Assembly: GCA_049594615.1 (NCBI GenBank)
Contig: JBMYJR010000008.1
Span: 10,023-74,022 of the forward strand
Direction: 5' to 3'
Source: CAXPZW01 sp049594615
GTDB taxonomy: Bacteria > Bacteroidota > Bacteroidia > Flavobacteriales_D > Sanyastnellaceae
DNA length: 64,000 nucleotides
Of the stretch, positions 52,215 through 61,703 are shown in pieces. How positions within the stretch are numbered: position 1 is the stretch's first letter; the number at the start of each line of letters is the position of its first letter. A model generated the notes under the pieces. It was not told the origin of the DNA. It made no database searches and saw nothing but the letters and a program-made list of their open reading frames with translations. Made by a program: the position numbers and the translations under genes.

Positions 52215-52832
52215 GTGAGACCGGTGCACACAGGGCTACTTGTGCTTGCGGCACTCGGCATGTCTCCAGTCTTCGGGCAATGCGCAGGAGACGACTGCAT
52301 CACCCCACAGTTTTTGCCTTTGCCAGACCCGGGCTACGAGGCCTGCATGGATGCGTACCAACCCGATTGTTCTGGCGACACCGACAACGACGATGTCAGC
52401 GTTGAACCCTGCTTTTGGCCTGGTGATGTGGATGCGAGTTGGTGGACCATCTTGTATGCTCCTTCGGACTGGGTGTGGGACATGACCATTGAGCAAGACG
52501 GAAGCGGCCCAGGAAGCCAATGGACCCTGTACAACAATCCGTACTGCGTTTCGGTGGATATTGCCCCCTTTGTGGATGATTTCGGGAGCACGTATGAAGG
52601 CTGCACCAACGAGACTTCGGTATTTGAAAGCCTGTTTCTGCCCTCGGGCTACTACCTCTTTCAGGTGGACGGCGTCTCCTCAAACGGTCAAGTGACCGTG
52701 TGCTTCACCGGGCAACCTGTGTTAGATCTCTCAGTGCCCGAGATCCGACCACACGTGTTCCGTGGTCCAGACGGGTTCTACATCATGCGCAATGGCCTCA
52801 AATATGACCTCTGTGGTCGCCGGCTTGAGTAG
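52215..52832 (+). CDS. Hypothetical secreted protein
   Basis: From GTG at 52215 the protein is 205 residues with a signal peptide (RPVHTGLLVLAALGMSPVFGQ); a longer frame begins at 52155. The mature part contains many Cys and Asp (CAGDDCITPQ, CSGDTDNDDVSVEPC). A beta-sandwich-like middle (SDWVWDMTIEQDGSGPGSQW ... SGYYLFQVDG) is followed by a terminal segment FRGPDGFYIMRNGLKYDLCG, which recalls short Bacteroidota surface-attachment tails but is not a canonical T9SS domain. No family is assigned. Confidence 0.55.
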   Translation: MRPVHTGLLVLAALGMSPVFGQCAGDDCITPQFLPLPDPGYEACMDAYQPDCSGDTDNDDVSVEPCFWPGDVDASWWTILYAPSDWVWDMTIEQDGSGPGSQWTLYNNPYCVSVDIAPFVDDFGSTYEGCTNETSVFESLFLPSGYYLFQVDGVSSNGQVTVCFTGQPVLDLSVPEIRPHVFRGPDGFYIMRNGLKYDLCGRRLE

Positions 52833-53204
52833 ACACCGGCACAAGAATGAGGCCTCTTTTGTTTCCCCAACTTTCTACCATTCCCCACGCTTGCTCGTCT
52901 GCGCACGTGAGAAGATCAACGCCTGGATTTTGGCTGGTGCTCACACGCGCCTCCTTGGGTACCGAAAGCACGGCAGTGTGTTTGACTTTGCCATTTCCAC
53001 ACCTGGGCATTAGCTGCCCTTGCTCTCCTGCTTGGCCGTCCAAAAAGAAGGCGAACAAGTCGTGCTCTTCAACGACGAACTGCTGGCAGGTTCTCTTTCG
53101 ATGACCTCCTTGAAAATCGGCGAATCATAACCCAAAGCGGCTTTACCATTCCATTTGACCATCGCGGCACAAAAGCGGTTAACTTAGGCGGTCCTATCTC
53201 AAGA
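52833..53204 (+). pseudogene. Gap with disrupted coding remnants
   Basis: No intact gene fills this 372-base stretch. However, two plus-strand frames look coding in succession. One (53014-53095) reads LAVQKEGEQVVLFNDELLAG. The next frame, shifted near 53090, reads FSFDDLLENRRIITQSGFTI and PFDHRGTKAVNLGGPISR, and runs into the next start. A TAG at 53011-53013 breaks the first frame. I read this as the decayed end of a gene; alternatively it is chance. The rest shows nothing I can support. Confidence 0.35.
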
Positions 53205-56200
53205 ATGCTGATGACGCGTAGTACGATTGGATGGGTGTTGGGGATGCTGCTCTCCCTGCCCCTTTTTAGCCAGTTCAACGAACCCACCCTCGAGCTTGAT
53301 GGAGACACCGCTAACTATCCCAGCCTGCTTTGGGAAATCTCCGGAAACCAGCTCACCAAGCCCTGTTACCTCTACGGAACCATGCACGTGAGCCAAAAGC
53401 TCGCGTTCCACCTTTCGGACTCCTTCTATGTGAACCTGCAGGCTTGTGACCTGGTGGCCCTCGAACTCAATCCCGAAACCTGGCTCAATGAAATCGTCGA
53501 GAAGGAAATCAACCTTAACCCGTACGGTGGCGTGGGCTACGACGAGCACGACAACGACTTTTACCGCACCGCCTTTGCCTTTGAAACCGCAGACAATGCG
53601 CTCATTGCCTCTGCCCTCAGCGCAGACGACGTCTTGCTTAACAGCCTACTGTACCGCTCCTCAGGTGATGGCATGACCGAGTTTGAAGAAGAAACCTACC
53701 TCGACCTCTACATCTACCAAACCGGCAAAAAACTCGGGTTGGATATTCGTGCACTGGAGGACTTTGACCAAGTCAACGCATTCCAGCGCCAAGCCATGAA
53801 GCCCTCTGAAGAGGACGACAAACGCGACACGCGCAAGTACCTGCGTGAAATGACCCGCAATGGAAAGTCGCCCCGCCAACTGCTTGAAGACGCTTACCGC
53901 GAAGGGGATTTGAACATGGTGGACAGCCTCAATAGCTTGCTTAACCCGTTCTCCAATTGGAACAAGTACATGCTCATCGAGCGCAACAAAATCATGGTGC
54001 GCAACCTGGACTCGCTCATGCACAACAATACTGTGTTTGCAGGGGTGGGAGCCGCCCACTTGCCCGGTGAGGACGGCATGATTGACCTGTTGCGCGAACG
54101 CGGTTACACGTTGCGACCGGTGGACCGCAAGATCGGTGGCAAGAGCCGCAAATATGAATTGGAAATCGACCGCAAAGAAGTACCGGTAGAGCTGCAGACT
54201 GCCTGGGCGCCCGACAGTTCCTTTTCGTGGCGCGTGCCTGGCGAGATGTACGAGATGCCCGGCACCCGTCTCTACCGCGAATTCATCCACCCCAACATGG
54301 CCAACGGGGCCTACTACTGGGTCAAGCGCATCCGCACCAACGCCGCACTCAACGGGCAAAACAGCGACTACACCCGTCAACGATTGGACTCGCTGCTTTA
54401 TGAGAACATTCCGGGCGAAATCCTCTCCCAGGAAGACCTGGTGCAAGACGGATTCCCGGCGGTCGAAATCCGGAATAAAACACGCAAAGGCGACCACCAA
54501 CGCTTCCGCCTAGTGATTACGCCTTTGGAGCTGTACATCTTCAAGATGGGAGGCACACTGGACTATGTGGAACGCAACTCGGACCCTGTGTTCAACTCCA
54601 TCCAACTGCACCTCAAAAACGGCGACAATTGGGAGCGTGCTACCCCGGGGGAAGGGGGCTTCTCCATGGAGATGCCGGCCAACCACATGCCGTTCCGCTT
54701 CCGACAAGGAGGATTTCCAGGTGTGGAACTGCAAGGCATGGACAACCAGGGGCAACTGTACCAGGCCACACGCCGAGTATACCACGACTTGATCTACATC
54801 GAAGAAGACCGCTTTGAGCTCATGCAACTGGCCCTGGCCCACTTGGAAGGCAAGCAATGGGACACGGTACGCACCTCCTTCACCACCTTCCAGGGCTATC
54901 CGGCACTGGATGTGCTCTACGCCCACGAAGACGATCCGGTATTCCTCAACGGTCGCTTCTTTATTCACGGCCCGGAGTACTACGCGCTCACCCGCTATTC
55001 TCGCTCCGACGCCACACCCTCCGAGTGGTACGATTCCTTCCAATTTGAGGGTCTCGCTACCGATCGCAGCATGGAGATGGTGGAAGATACCACCCTGTGG
55101 TTCACCTGCTTGAGCTACCCCATCCACCCGGCTATCACCAATTACAACACCATGAGCAGCTTTATGGAGTTGGACCTGGACGACGACGACGTGGACTTTT
55201 CGGAGACCTACAACAACAAGCTGCTGCAACACGGCTACAACGGCGACGAGGTGTTTGTGCGCGCCAAGCGCTACAACAAGTTCTACACCGTCTCCGACGT
55301 AGACGAGCTGTGGGAGCGCGAAAAGGCCATCCTTTCGGACGACAGCCTGCTGGTGGTCACCGAACTGGACCGCGCCACGCGTGACAGCCTCGAGACCCTC
55401 ACCCTTTTGCTGACCGACACCAACTCCACACGTGGCATCCACGTCCACTTGGTGCATTACAAGGACTTGACTTTTGCCATCAAGTCCAATGTAGACACGG
55501 ACATGGGTGTCCGTCCCTTTGCGCAAGAGGTCATCAACACCTTCAAAGTGCTGCCTGACACGTTGGAGCACACCTCGGTGACCTGCGACAAGGTGGACCT
55601 GTTCTTCGACTACATAGCCGGCGGTGACAGCGCCACCATCGCCGAAAGTTTTGAGTACATCTACTACCTCGATTTCAAACCCGACCACTTTGACCGCCTC
55701 ACCGGTTTGTTCGACGCCTTCCCATACGGGTACGCCGGCATCGAGGAAAAAGCAGCCCTGGTGCGCGCCATTGGCCGCACCGAACACCCCGGAATATCTG
55801 ATTGGTACCGCAGCTTTTACTCGGCCAATCAAGACACCTCGCAACTCCAAATTGCGGTGCTCAAGGGCCTGGCCAGTATGCGCAGTAAAAAAGGCCACCA
55901 AGCGCTCGCTGCGCTCTTGACTGAGAGCACACCTGTGCCTTCTGACCGGTATGCACTTTACCAGCTCTATAGCCCACTACGGGATTCACTGGAGCTGTTG
56001 CCTCCGGTGGTAGATGAGCTGCGCAAGCTCAATCCGGTAGAAGAATATTACGGCTTTAACACCCGCCTTTTCAGCGAGATGTTCTCCGAAGATGTGCTTA
56101 GCAAAAAACAACGCAAAGCCTTCAAGGATACCTACCTGCTACAAGCCTCCATTGAACTCAAGCGCCAACGCGCCGACGAGGTAGAAGCCGCCGATGAAGA

Positions 56201-56870
56201 CGACGGCCCTAACCTACGTGAGTCGCTCCAAGAGCAAGCCAATGAAGAATTGCTGCACTACGCCGCCATCCTACTGCCTTGGTACGAAAAGGACAGCCGC
56301 GTACAAATGCTCATCGACGGCATCATGGACACCGACAACCCGTTTTTGGAAACCACCATCTTGGTGGCCATGGTCAAGCGCGGAATGCCGGTAGACCAGG
56401 CCCGCATGGATGCCCGTGCGGAAGATGTACGCACACGTTTCGCCTTGTACGAAGGGCTGCAGTACATCGACCGGCTAGATCTCTTCACTGCTAAGTACCT
56501 GAACCTGGCTTCAATCATGGACGCCACACTCTGGAGCGAATACCTCTTCGAAAACGACACCGCTGATGTAGAGCTGCTGCAGACCATCTACATTCCAGCC
56601 CTCGGCAGCGACGGCGGCGAATACGCGCTCTACAAAGGCGCCCGCAAAGACTACCGCGACGAAAAGGAATGGTTCCTGTTCATCTCCGGACCCTTCCATG
56701 TACTGGAAGATGGCACCGTGGACATCGAACACGCCCACGGCCGACGCCTCAAGCGCATCGACAACGACGAACGCATCGACGAGATGATGAAAGACATCAT
56801 TCGCGACATCACCTACGCCAAACGCAAGCGCTACCGCAAGAAGGATGCTGGAGGTTACGACATCTTTTAG
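53205..56870 (+). CDS. Very large TraB/GumN-family protein
   Basis: The 1221-residue protein starts with a signal peptide (STIGWVLGMLLSLPLFSQF). The N-terminal TraB/GumN domain covers about residues 40-330: SLLWEISGNQLTKPCYLYGTMHVSQ with the Gly-Thr-x-His motif, the Glu in LVALELNPETW and the second His block VFAGVGAAHLPGEDG. TraB-type folds are putative metallo-hydrolases. The remaining 850 residues are specific to the long Bacteroidota form, with DUF-type beta regions and an alpha-helical HEAT-like C-terminal part (from about AAGIEEKAALVRAIG) ending in a charged tail. No T9SS domain. Function unknown. Confidence 0.8.
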   Translation: MLMTRSTIGWVLGMLLSLPLFSQFNEPTLELDGDTANYPSLLWEISGNQLTKPCYLYGTMHVSQKLAFHLSDSFYVNLQACDLVALELNPETWLNEIVEKEINLNPYGGVGYDEHDNDFYRTAFAFETADNALIASALSADDVLLNSLLYRSSGDGMTEFEEETYLDLYIYQTGKKLGLDIRALEDFDQVNAFQRQAMKPSEEDDKRDTRKYLREMTRNGKSPRQLLEDAYREGDLNMVDSLNSLLNPFSNWNKYMLIERNKIMVRNLDSLMHNNTVFAGVGAAHLPGEDGMIDLLRERGYTLRPVDRKIGGKSRKYELEIDRKEVPVELQTAWAPDSSFSWRVPGEMYEMPGTRLYREFIHPNMANGAYYWVKRIRTNAALNGQNSDYTRQRLDSLLYENIPGEILSQEDLVQDGFPAVEIRNKTRKGDHQRFRLVITPLELYIFKMGGTLDYVERNSDPVFNSIQLHLKNGDNWERATPGEGGFSMEMPANHMPFRFRQGGFPGVELQGMDNQGQLYQATRRVYHDLIYIEEDRFELMQLALAHLEGKQWDTVRTSFTTFQGYPALDVLYAHEDDPVFLNGRFFIHGPEYYALTRYSRSDATPSEWYDSFQFEGLATDRSMEMVEDTTLWFTCLSYPIHPAITNYNTMSSFMELDLDDDDVDFSETYNNKLLQHGYNGDEVFVRAKRYNKFYTVSDVDELWEREKAILSDDSLLVVTELDRATRDSLETLTLLLTDTNSTRGIHVHLVHYKDLTFAIKSNVDTDMGVRPFAQEVINTFKVLPDTLEHTSVTCDKVDLFFDYIAGGDSATIAESFEYIYYLDFKPDHFDRLTGLFDAFPYGYAGIEEKAALVRAIGRTEHPGISDWYRSFYSANQDTSQLQIAVLKGLASMRSKKGHQALAALLTESTPVPSDRYALYQLYSPLRDSLELLPPVVDELRKLNPVEEYYGFNTRLFSEMFSEDVLSKKQRKAFKDTYLLQASIELKRQRADEVEAADEDDGPNLRESLQEQANEELLHYAAILLPWYEKDSRVQMLIDGIMDTDNPFLETTILVAMVKRGMPVDQARMDARAEDVRTRFALYEGLQYIDRLDLFTAKYLNLASIMDATLWSEYLFENDTADVELLQTIYIPALGSDGGEYALYKGARKDYRDEKEWFLFISGPFHVLEDGTVDIEHAHGRRLKRIDNDERIDEMMKDIIRDITYAKRKRYRKKDAGGYDIF

Positions 56871-56935
56871 ATGATCCTCAAGCCTTGCAGTCAAATGGCC
56901 CGTAATGCGTTTAATCGGGGTTGAGAGCTGCTTGG

Positions 56936-57115
56936 GTGATTGCGCCACCCTTGAATCTCAGCGTGCTGTTGGGCTGGGCATTGGTGGCGACTCTGGGCAT
57001 TGTGCTCAGGGCCCAAGGCGTTTTATGTGCTGATGGGATGTTGGTCACCGGCTTTTCCGGTTATATCACCTTTGCCATTCACCTGTTGCTCAGCAGGTAT
57101 AACCGGGTTCAATAG
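56936..57115 (+). CDS. Possible small two-helix membrane protein
   Basis: A frame open from 56921 (TTG) with GTG at 56936 encodes about 59 residues with two hydrophobic segments (NLSVLLGWALVATLGIVLR and GFSGYITFAIHLLLSRY). It lacks an ATG start, so the call is tentative. The C-terminus overlaps the convergent CIA30 gene end by 7 bases. Confidence 0.3.
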   Translation: MIAPPLNLSVLLGWALVATLGIVLRAQGVLCADGMLVTGFSGYITFAIHLLLSRYNRVQ

Positions 57116-57645
57116 AAGGTCACCTCGCGTACTTCAAGCGCAAAATCGACCTCCCGCTTTTCATCGGTGATGAAGCCAAACTGATAAATGTGGCTGAGCT
57201 TTTCTGCGTTGAGCTTACCTGATACAGGACGCCCGACTTGGCGGCCTACAAAGTCTTTGAACGGAACCTTGACCGTGGTCCATTTCTCCGCGGGCTTCAG
57301 CGCTGTGCGGTAGTTGGGTTGGTACCACACCGGATTGGGTTCGATGGAGAATGCGGTCTTCACGCCCGGACATTTGTATGTGATGATCACCCCTTTGTAG
57401 TCTGACAGGTCTGCCTTGGTCATGGGGCGACGCAGTGAGGCGAAGCCGCCGTTGTTTTCCAAAGAGATGCGCCCCTCGAATCGGATGCCGTCGGGGATTT
57501 CACGTATGACACCGCGGGACAACCCGCCCATCACACCGTCGTTGACTGCGCGCCACTTGCTGCGCTCATGTTCCAGACTCAGGTCCAACACCCAAGGGGT
57601 GCCGGCAACCAAAACGGCTGACAGCAAAAGGTGAAACAGATTCAT
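57109..57645 (-). CDS. CIA30-family protein (galactose-binding-like, secreted)
   Basis: The 178-residue protein has a short signal peptide (NLFHLLLSAVLVAGTPW) and the CIA30 domain signature WRAVNDGVMGGLSRG, FEGRISLENNGGFASLR, YKGVIITYKCPG and FGFITDEKREVDFALEVREV. In eukaryotes CIA30 assists complex I assembly; bacterial secreted versions have unknown ligands. Monocistronic. Confidence 0.88.
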   Translation of the reverse strand: MNLFHLLLSAVLVAGTPWVLDLSLEHERSKWRAVNDGVMGGLSRGVIREIPDGIRFEGRISLENNGGFASLRRPMTKADLSDYKGVIITYKCPGVKTAFSIEPNPVWYQPNYRTALKPAEKWTTVKVPFKDFVGRQVGRPVSGKLNAEKLSHIYQFGFITDEKREVDFALEVREVTFY

Positions 57646-57761
57646 GCTTTGGGTTCTTTTTAGGGGTTGCGTACGAGCGCTGTACTGTCCAAGCGTTGGC
57701 GGGCGCCTACACCGGTGTACCTTTTTAGTGACGACATAACCGGTGCGCTGCTTCGATGTTC

Positions 57762-57793
57762 ATTTGGGAATGGAGCCCAAACGGCTTAAATTG
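57762..57793 (+). promoter_or_regulatory. Putative promoter of the haloperoxidase-like gene
   Basis: TTTG near 57763-57766 and TAAATTGA at 57786-57793 resemble the -33/-7 Bacteroidota elements (one mismatch, about 20-base spacing). It supports a start at 57815 rather than the longer frame from 57743. Confidence 0.35.
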
Positions 57794-57814
57794 ATGGGGC
57801 AAACCTTGTCCAAA

Positions 57815-60800
57815 ATGCTTACCTCAACTGTTCGCACATCCATGTTCGTGTTATGCGGCATGTCGTGCCTGTTCTCCCCCCTCTCTTCAACCGCCCAATG
57901 GCTGGACTTTCAGGATGAGACCGACACCCGCCTCGTGCTGACGTCCGTCGCCTCCAGCGACGATGAAGAAAAAGACTTCTTTGAAGGCGACCTCAACAAT
58001 GACGGCTGGATCGACGTGATTGTGGTGCGCAAGGAGCCCTTCTCTGCTTCGACCGAACCACCTAAAACCGACCTGCTGCTGATCAACGAAGGCGGTGTGC
58101 TCACCGACCGCACTGCTGAATTCGCGCCTGAATGGCTTGCGAACCCCACCTTCGCCCGAGATGTATTCATCGGCGATTTTGACAACGACGGCTGGGACGA
58201 TGTGGTCATCGGCAACACCTTTGGCCAAGACCCGATGTACTACCGCAACCTCGGCAACGACGGGATGGGCAACTGGCTCGGATTGGTGGACGAAAGTGCA
58301 ACACGCCTTCCCGCCTTGGCCGATGACGTGCCTTTGATCTGTGCGGTATGGGGCGGCGACCTCACGGGCAACGGCTTCATGGACCTGTACTTTGTGAACT
58401 ACAAAGTGAATAGCGGCGGCGGCACGGCGCTGGACTTCCTGCTGATCAACGACGGCACCGGCGTGTTCACCGACGAAAGCGCCGCACGCTTGGGCGACCT
58501 GCGCAACAGCGCATTCGGTACGGCCGGCCAAATCGTGGACATGGACAACGACGGCGATTTGGACGTGGTCAAAAACACCACCCTCTACAATGTTGCACCT
58601 TGGAACAGCCGCGGCACCATACTGCTCTACAACGACGGCACCGGCAACTTCACCAACTGGCAAAACATCACCGGCGGCCAAAGCCCCTACATGTTTGAAA
58701 TCGACGATTACGACGACAACGGCATCTTGGATGTGTACATCGTTGACGACGGTGCCGACTACGTGATGATGGGCCAATCCATCACCGCCGACAGCAACAT
58801 CAACTACACCCAGGTGGATGTTTCTGGCGGGGTCAACGGCTTTGGCGGCAACGTCCACAAGGCAGATCTGGACAACGACGGCGACATGGACATTGCCGTA
58901 AGTGATGTGGATGTGGACATTCCCCCATGCGACTCTGGCCGCCGCTTCACCATCTTGGAGAACCAAAACGGCGTCATGGTCGACAACTACGACGGTACCC
59001 AAGCCTGGGCCGACAACAGCTACGACTTTGCGTTTATCGACATCAACAACGACGGCTTGGTGGACTTCCTCACCGGCGGTTGCGCGGGTTACGGGCTTTT
59101 TATGAACGACAACTGCGATTTGGTGCAAAGCTCGGCCGACTTTGACCTGGATGGCCTACCCGATGCCTGTGATCCGTGTCCCACCAACCCGGACCCCAAC
59201 TGCGCGGAAGACCCCTCCTTCCCCATCGTGAGCACCGACCACAGCGTAGCCCGCCAATGGAACGAGCTGCTGCTACACGCCATCCGCCGCGACTTTGCGC
59301 GCCCCACCGTGCACGCGCGCAACCTGTTCCACACCTCGGCAGTGATGTATGACGCATGGGCAGCCATGGACCCCGTGGCGTGCCCTTACATGCTGGGACG
59401 CACCGTCAACGGATTCACCTGTCCCTTCAATGGATATACCCCTGCGGGCGATGTGCAAGCTGCACAAGAAGAAGCCATCAGTTACGCTGCATACCGCCTG
59501 CTCACCCACCGCTTTGCGAACTCGCCGGGCAACTTTACCATGCAACAGGCCTTTGATACCCACATGGCCACCCTTGGCTACGACATAGCCGTAACCTCTA
59601 CCGACTTCAGCGGCGGTTCAGCAGCAGCATTGGGCAACTACATTGCGCAGTGTATGATCGATTACGGCGCCAACGACGGGGCCAACGAGGCCTTTGACTA
59701 CCGCAACGACTTCTACGCGCCGGTCAATACCGAATTGGTGGTGGAACAACCCGGCAACCCCAACCTGACCGACTTCAACCGTTGGCAACCGCTGCTGCTG
59801 GAGATCTTCATCGACCAGTCCGGCAACGAGATCCCTGGCGATGTCCCTGAGTTCTTGAGCCCTGAGTGGGGCGCGGTGCACAGCTTTGCGTTACAGGACG
59901 CCGACAAAACCACCAACAACCGGGACGGCTTTGACTACGAGGTCTTCCACGATCCGGGCACACCACCGCTGTTGCAAATGGACGGTTTGGGCGATTCCGA
60001 CGATTACAAATGGGGCTTCAGCACAGTGATCACGTGGTCTTCGCACTTGGATCCTACCGATGGGGTGATGATCGACATTTCTCCTGCCACCTCCGGCAAC
60101 CGAGACATGCTGCCCACCACCTTTGCCGATCACCCCAGCTTTTACGACCAACTGAATGGCGGCACCAGCTCCAACGGACATACCCTCAACCCGGCCACCG
60201 GAGCCGCGTATGCTCCCAACCTGGTGCCCCGTGGCGACTACGCCCGTGTACTTGCCGAGTTTTGGGCAGACGGCCCGGATTCAGAAACGCCTCCGGGGCA
60301 CTGGTTCTCGCTGCTGAATGACGTACACGACCACCCCGATTTCGAACGCCGCTTTGAGGGTGAAGGTGACATCCTGCCCGAGTTGGAGTGGGACGTGAAA
60401 GCCTATTTCCTTTTGGGAGGCACCATGCACGATGCAGCCATCTCAGCTTGGGGCATCAAAGGCTGGTATGATTACCTGCGCCCGATCTCGGCCATACGAG
60501 GCATGGCCGAACTCGGCCAGAGTTCAGACCCCGCAGGCACCAACTACCACCCCGCCGGCTTGCCGTTGATCCCCGGATACATCGAGCAAATCCAATCGGG
60601 TGATCCACTCGCGGGTGACGCCGATGAATTCGTGGGTGAGATCAAGCTCTACGCGTGGCGCGGCCACAAATACATCAACAACGTCGACACCGATGAATCG
60701 GGCGTGGATTGGATCCCCGCATCAGAATGGGAGCCGTACCAGCGTCCGTCGTTTGTAACACCCCCGTTTGCTGGTTATGTATCCGGACACTCAACCTACT

Positions 60801-61306
60801 CGCGCTCTGCTGCAGAGGTGCTCACCCGCTTGACCGGTGACGCTTACTTCCCCGGTGGTATGGCCATGTACGACTGCCCACAAGACGAATTCTTGGTGTT
60901 CGAGGACGGTCCATCTGTTGACATCCAGCTCCAATGGGCCACCTACCGCGACGCAGCAGACGAATCGGCCATGTCCCGCATTTGGGGTGGCATTCACCCG
61001 CCTGCGGATGATATCCCAGGCCGTTTGATCGGCATTGAGATTGGGAACGATGCGTACGACTTTGGCGTGCCTTACTTCCTAGATTCGGACGGCGACGGCA
61101 TTTGCGACCTGATGGATCCGGTATGTCTGGGAGACGTGAACGGCGACGGTGAGCGCGATGTGGCAGACTTGCTCGATGTGCTGGGCGACTTCGGCTGCAC
61201 CAACACACCCTGTGCCGGAGACCTCAACGGTGACGGGGTGACCAACACCCAAGACATCATCAACATCCTCATTCCGAACTACGGGGTGCCTTGTCCGACA
61301 CCCTGA
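57815..61306 (+). CDS. Secreted FG-GAP + vanadium-haloperoxidase/PAP2-like + EF-hand (dockerin-like) protein
   Basis: From ATG at 57815 the protein is 1163 residues with signal peptide RTSMFVLCGMSCLFSPLSSTAQ. Residues of about 30-450 form FG-GAP/VCBS propeller repeats (DLNNDGWIDVIVV, DFDNDGWDDVVIG, DNDGDLDVV, DLDNDGDMDIAV). Then comes a vanadium-dependent haloperoxidase-like domain: vanadate-binding Lys882 and Arg889 in IKGWYDYLRP, SGH with His992 (GYVSGHSTYSRS), and Arg1055/His1061 in RIWGGIHPP, which keep the K...RP / SGH / RxxxGxH pattern. The last 60 residues carry two DxNxDG loops (GDVNGDGERDVADL, GDLNGDGVTNTQDI) as in dockerin/EF-hand. No T9SS tail. Halide oxidation is inferred, phosphatase activity is the alternative. 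Confidence 0.85.
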   Translation: MLTSTVRTSMFVLCGMSCLFSPLSSTAQWLDFQDETDTRLVLTSVASSDDEEKDFFEGDLNNDGWIDVIVVRKEPFSASTEPPKTDLLLINEGGVLTDRTAEFAPEWLANPTFARDVFIGDFDNDGWDDVVIGNTFGQDPMYYRNLGNDGMGNWLGLVDESATRLPALADDVPLICAVWGGDLTGNGFMDLYFVNYKVNSGGGTALDFLLINDGTGVFTDESAARLGDLRNSAFGTAGQIVDMDNDGDLDVVKNTTLYNVAPWNSRGTILLYNDGTGNFTNWQNITGGQSPYMFEIDDYDDNGILDVYIVDDGADYVMMGQSITADSNINYTQVDVSGGVNGFGGNVHKADLDNDGDMDIAVSDVDVDIPPCDSGRRFTILENQNGVMVDNYDGTQAWADNSYDFAFIDINNDGLVDFLTGGCAGYGLFMNDNCDLVQSSADFDLDGLPDACDPCPTNPDPNCAEDPSFPIVSTDHSVARQWNELLLHAIRRDFARPTVHARNLFHTSAVMYDAWAAMDPVACPYMLGRTVNGFTCPFNGYTPAGDVQAAQEEAISYAAYRLLTHRFANSPGNFTMQQAFDTHMATLGYDIAVTSTDFSGGSAAALGNYIAQCMIDYGANDGANEAFDYRNDFYAPVNTELVVEQPGNPNLTDFNRWQPLLLEIFIDQSGNEIPGDVPEFLSPEWGAVHSFALQDADKTTNNRDGFDYEVFHDPGTPPLLQMDGLGDSDDYKWGFSTVITWSSHLDPTDGVMIDISPATSGNRDMLPTTFADHPSFYDQLNGGTSSNGHTLNPATGAAYAPNLVPRGDYARVLAEFWADGPDSETPPGHWFSLLNDVHDHPDFERRFEGEGDILPELEWDVKAYFLLGGTMHDAAISAWGIKGWYDYLRPISAIRGMAELGQSSDPAGTNYHPAGLPLIPGYIEQIQSGDPLAGDADEFVGEIKLYAWRGHKYINNVDTDESGVDWIPASEWEPYQRPSFVTPPFAGYVSGHSTYSRSAAEVLTRLTGDAYFPGGMAMYDCPQDEFLVFEDGPSVDIQLQWATYRDAADESAMSRIWGGIHPPADDIPGRLIGIEIGNDAYDFGVPYFLDSDGDGICDLMDPVCLGDVNGDGERDVADLLDVLGDFGCTNTPCAGDLNGDGVTNTQDIINILIPNYGVPCPTP

Positions 61307-61468
61307 TCGGCAACCTCGTTTTAGACAACGGCTTGGTGCAACATGCCCACAATGAACAACTGGTGCAAGGCAGGCGCAACGGCATACCACACCGATTTGC
61401 AAAAAGGTGTGTTTCCGAAACTTAGTTGACTTCGGAACGCGTTAAGTGCGAATATTTATCTCGATATT

Positions 61469-61476
61469 TACTTTGT
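61469..61476 (+). promoter_or_regulatory. Putative -7 element
   Basis: TACTTTGT resembles TAnnTTTG and lies 13 bases upstream of the ATG at 61489 of the microprotein gene; no clear -33 was found. GGAG at 61481-61484 is a possible ribosome-binding site. Confidence 0.3.
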
Positions 61477-61488
61477 TGAAGGAGTAAG

Positions 61489-61680
61489 ATGTCGTCAAAA
61501 ACTTCCCCTTTTTCCTCGGTGGCTGACCCAGCTACCGAAGCACTGACCTCCATGTCTGCGGACCAATTCGCCGGTTGGGTCATTGGCCTGCGTGAGCAGC
61601 GCGTCAAGCGTGTGCGTCGTCGTGCGGGTTGGACACTCCTGTTGTTGACAGCCGCAGTGCTGTTGTTGGTGCTTCTCTAA
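61489..61680 (+). CDS. 63-residue membrane-anchored microprotein
   Basis: The protein has a Ser/Ala-rich start, a central helix with basic patch (REQRVKRVRRRAG) and one C-terminal hydrophobic helix (WTLLLLTAAVLLLVLL) ending at the terminus, as in tail-anchored proteins. No family is recognised. It is 23 bases before the Gfo/Idh-type gene and probably cotranscribed with it. Confidence 0.6.
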   Translation: MSSKTSPFSSVADPATEALTSMSADQFAGWVIGLREQRVKRVRRRAGWTLLLLTAAVLLLVLL

Positions 61681-61703
61681 CTTTCCTTTCCGATATTCAA
61701 GGC

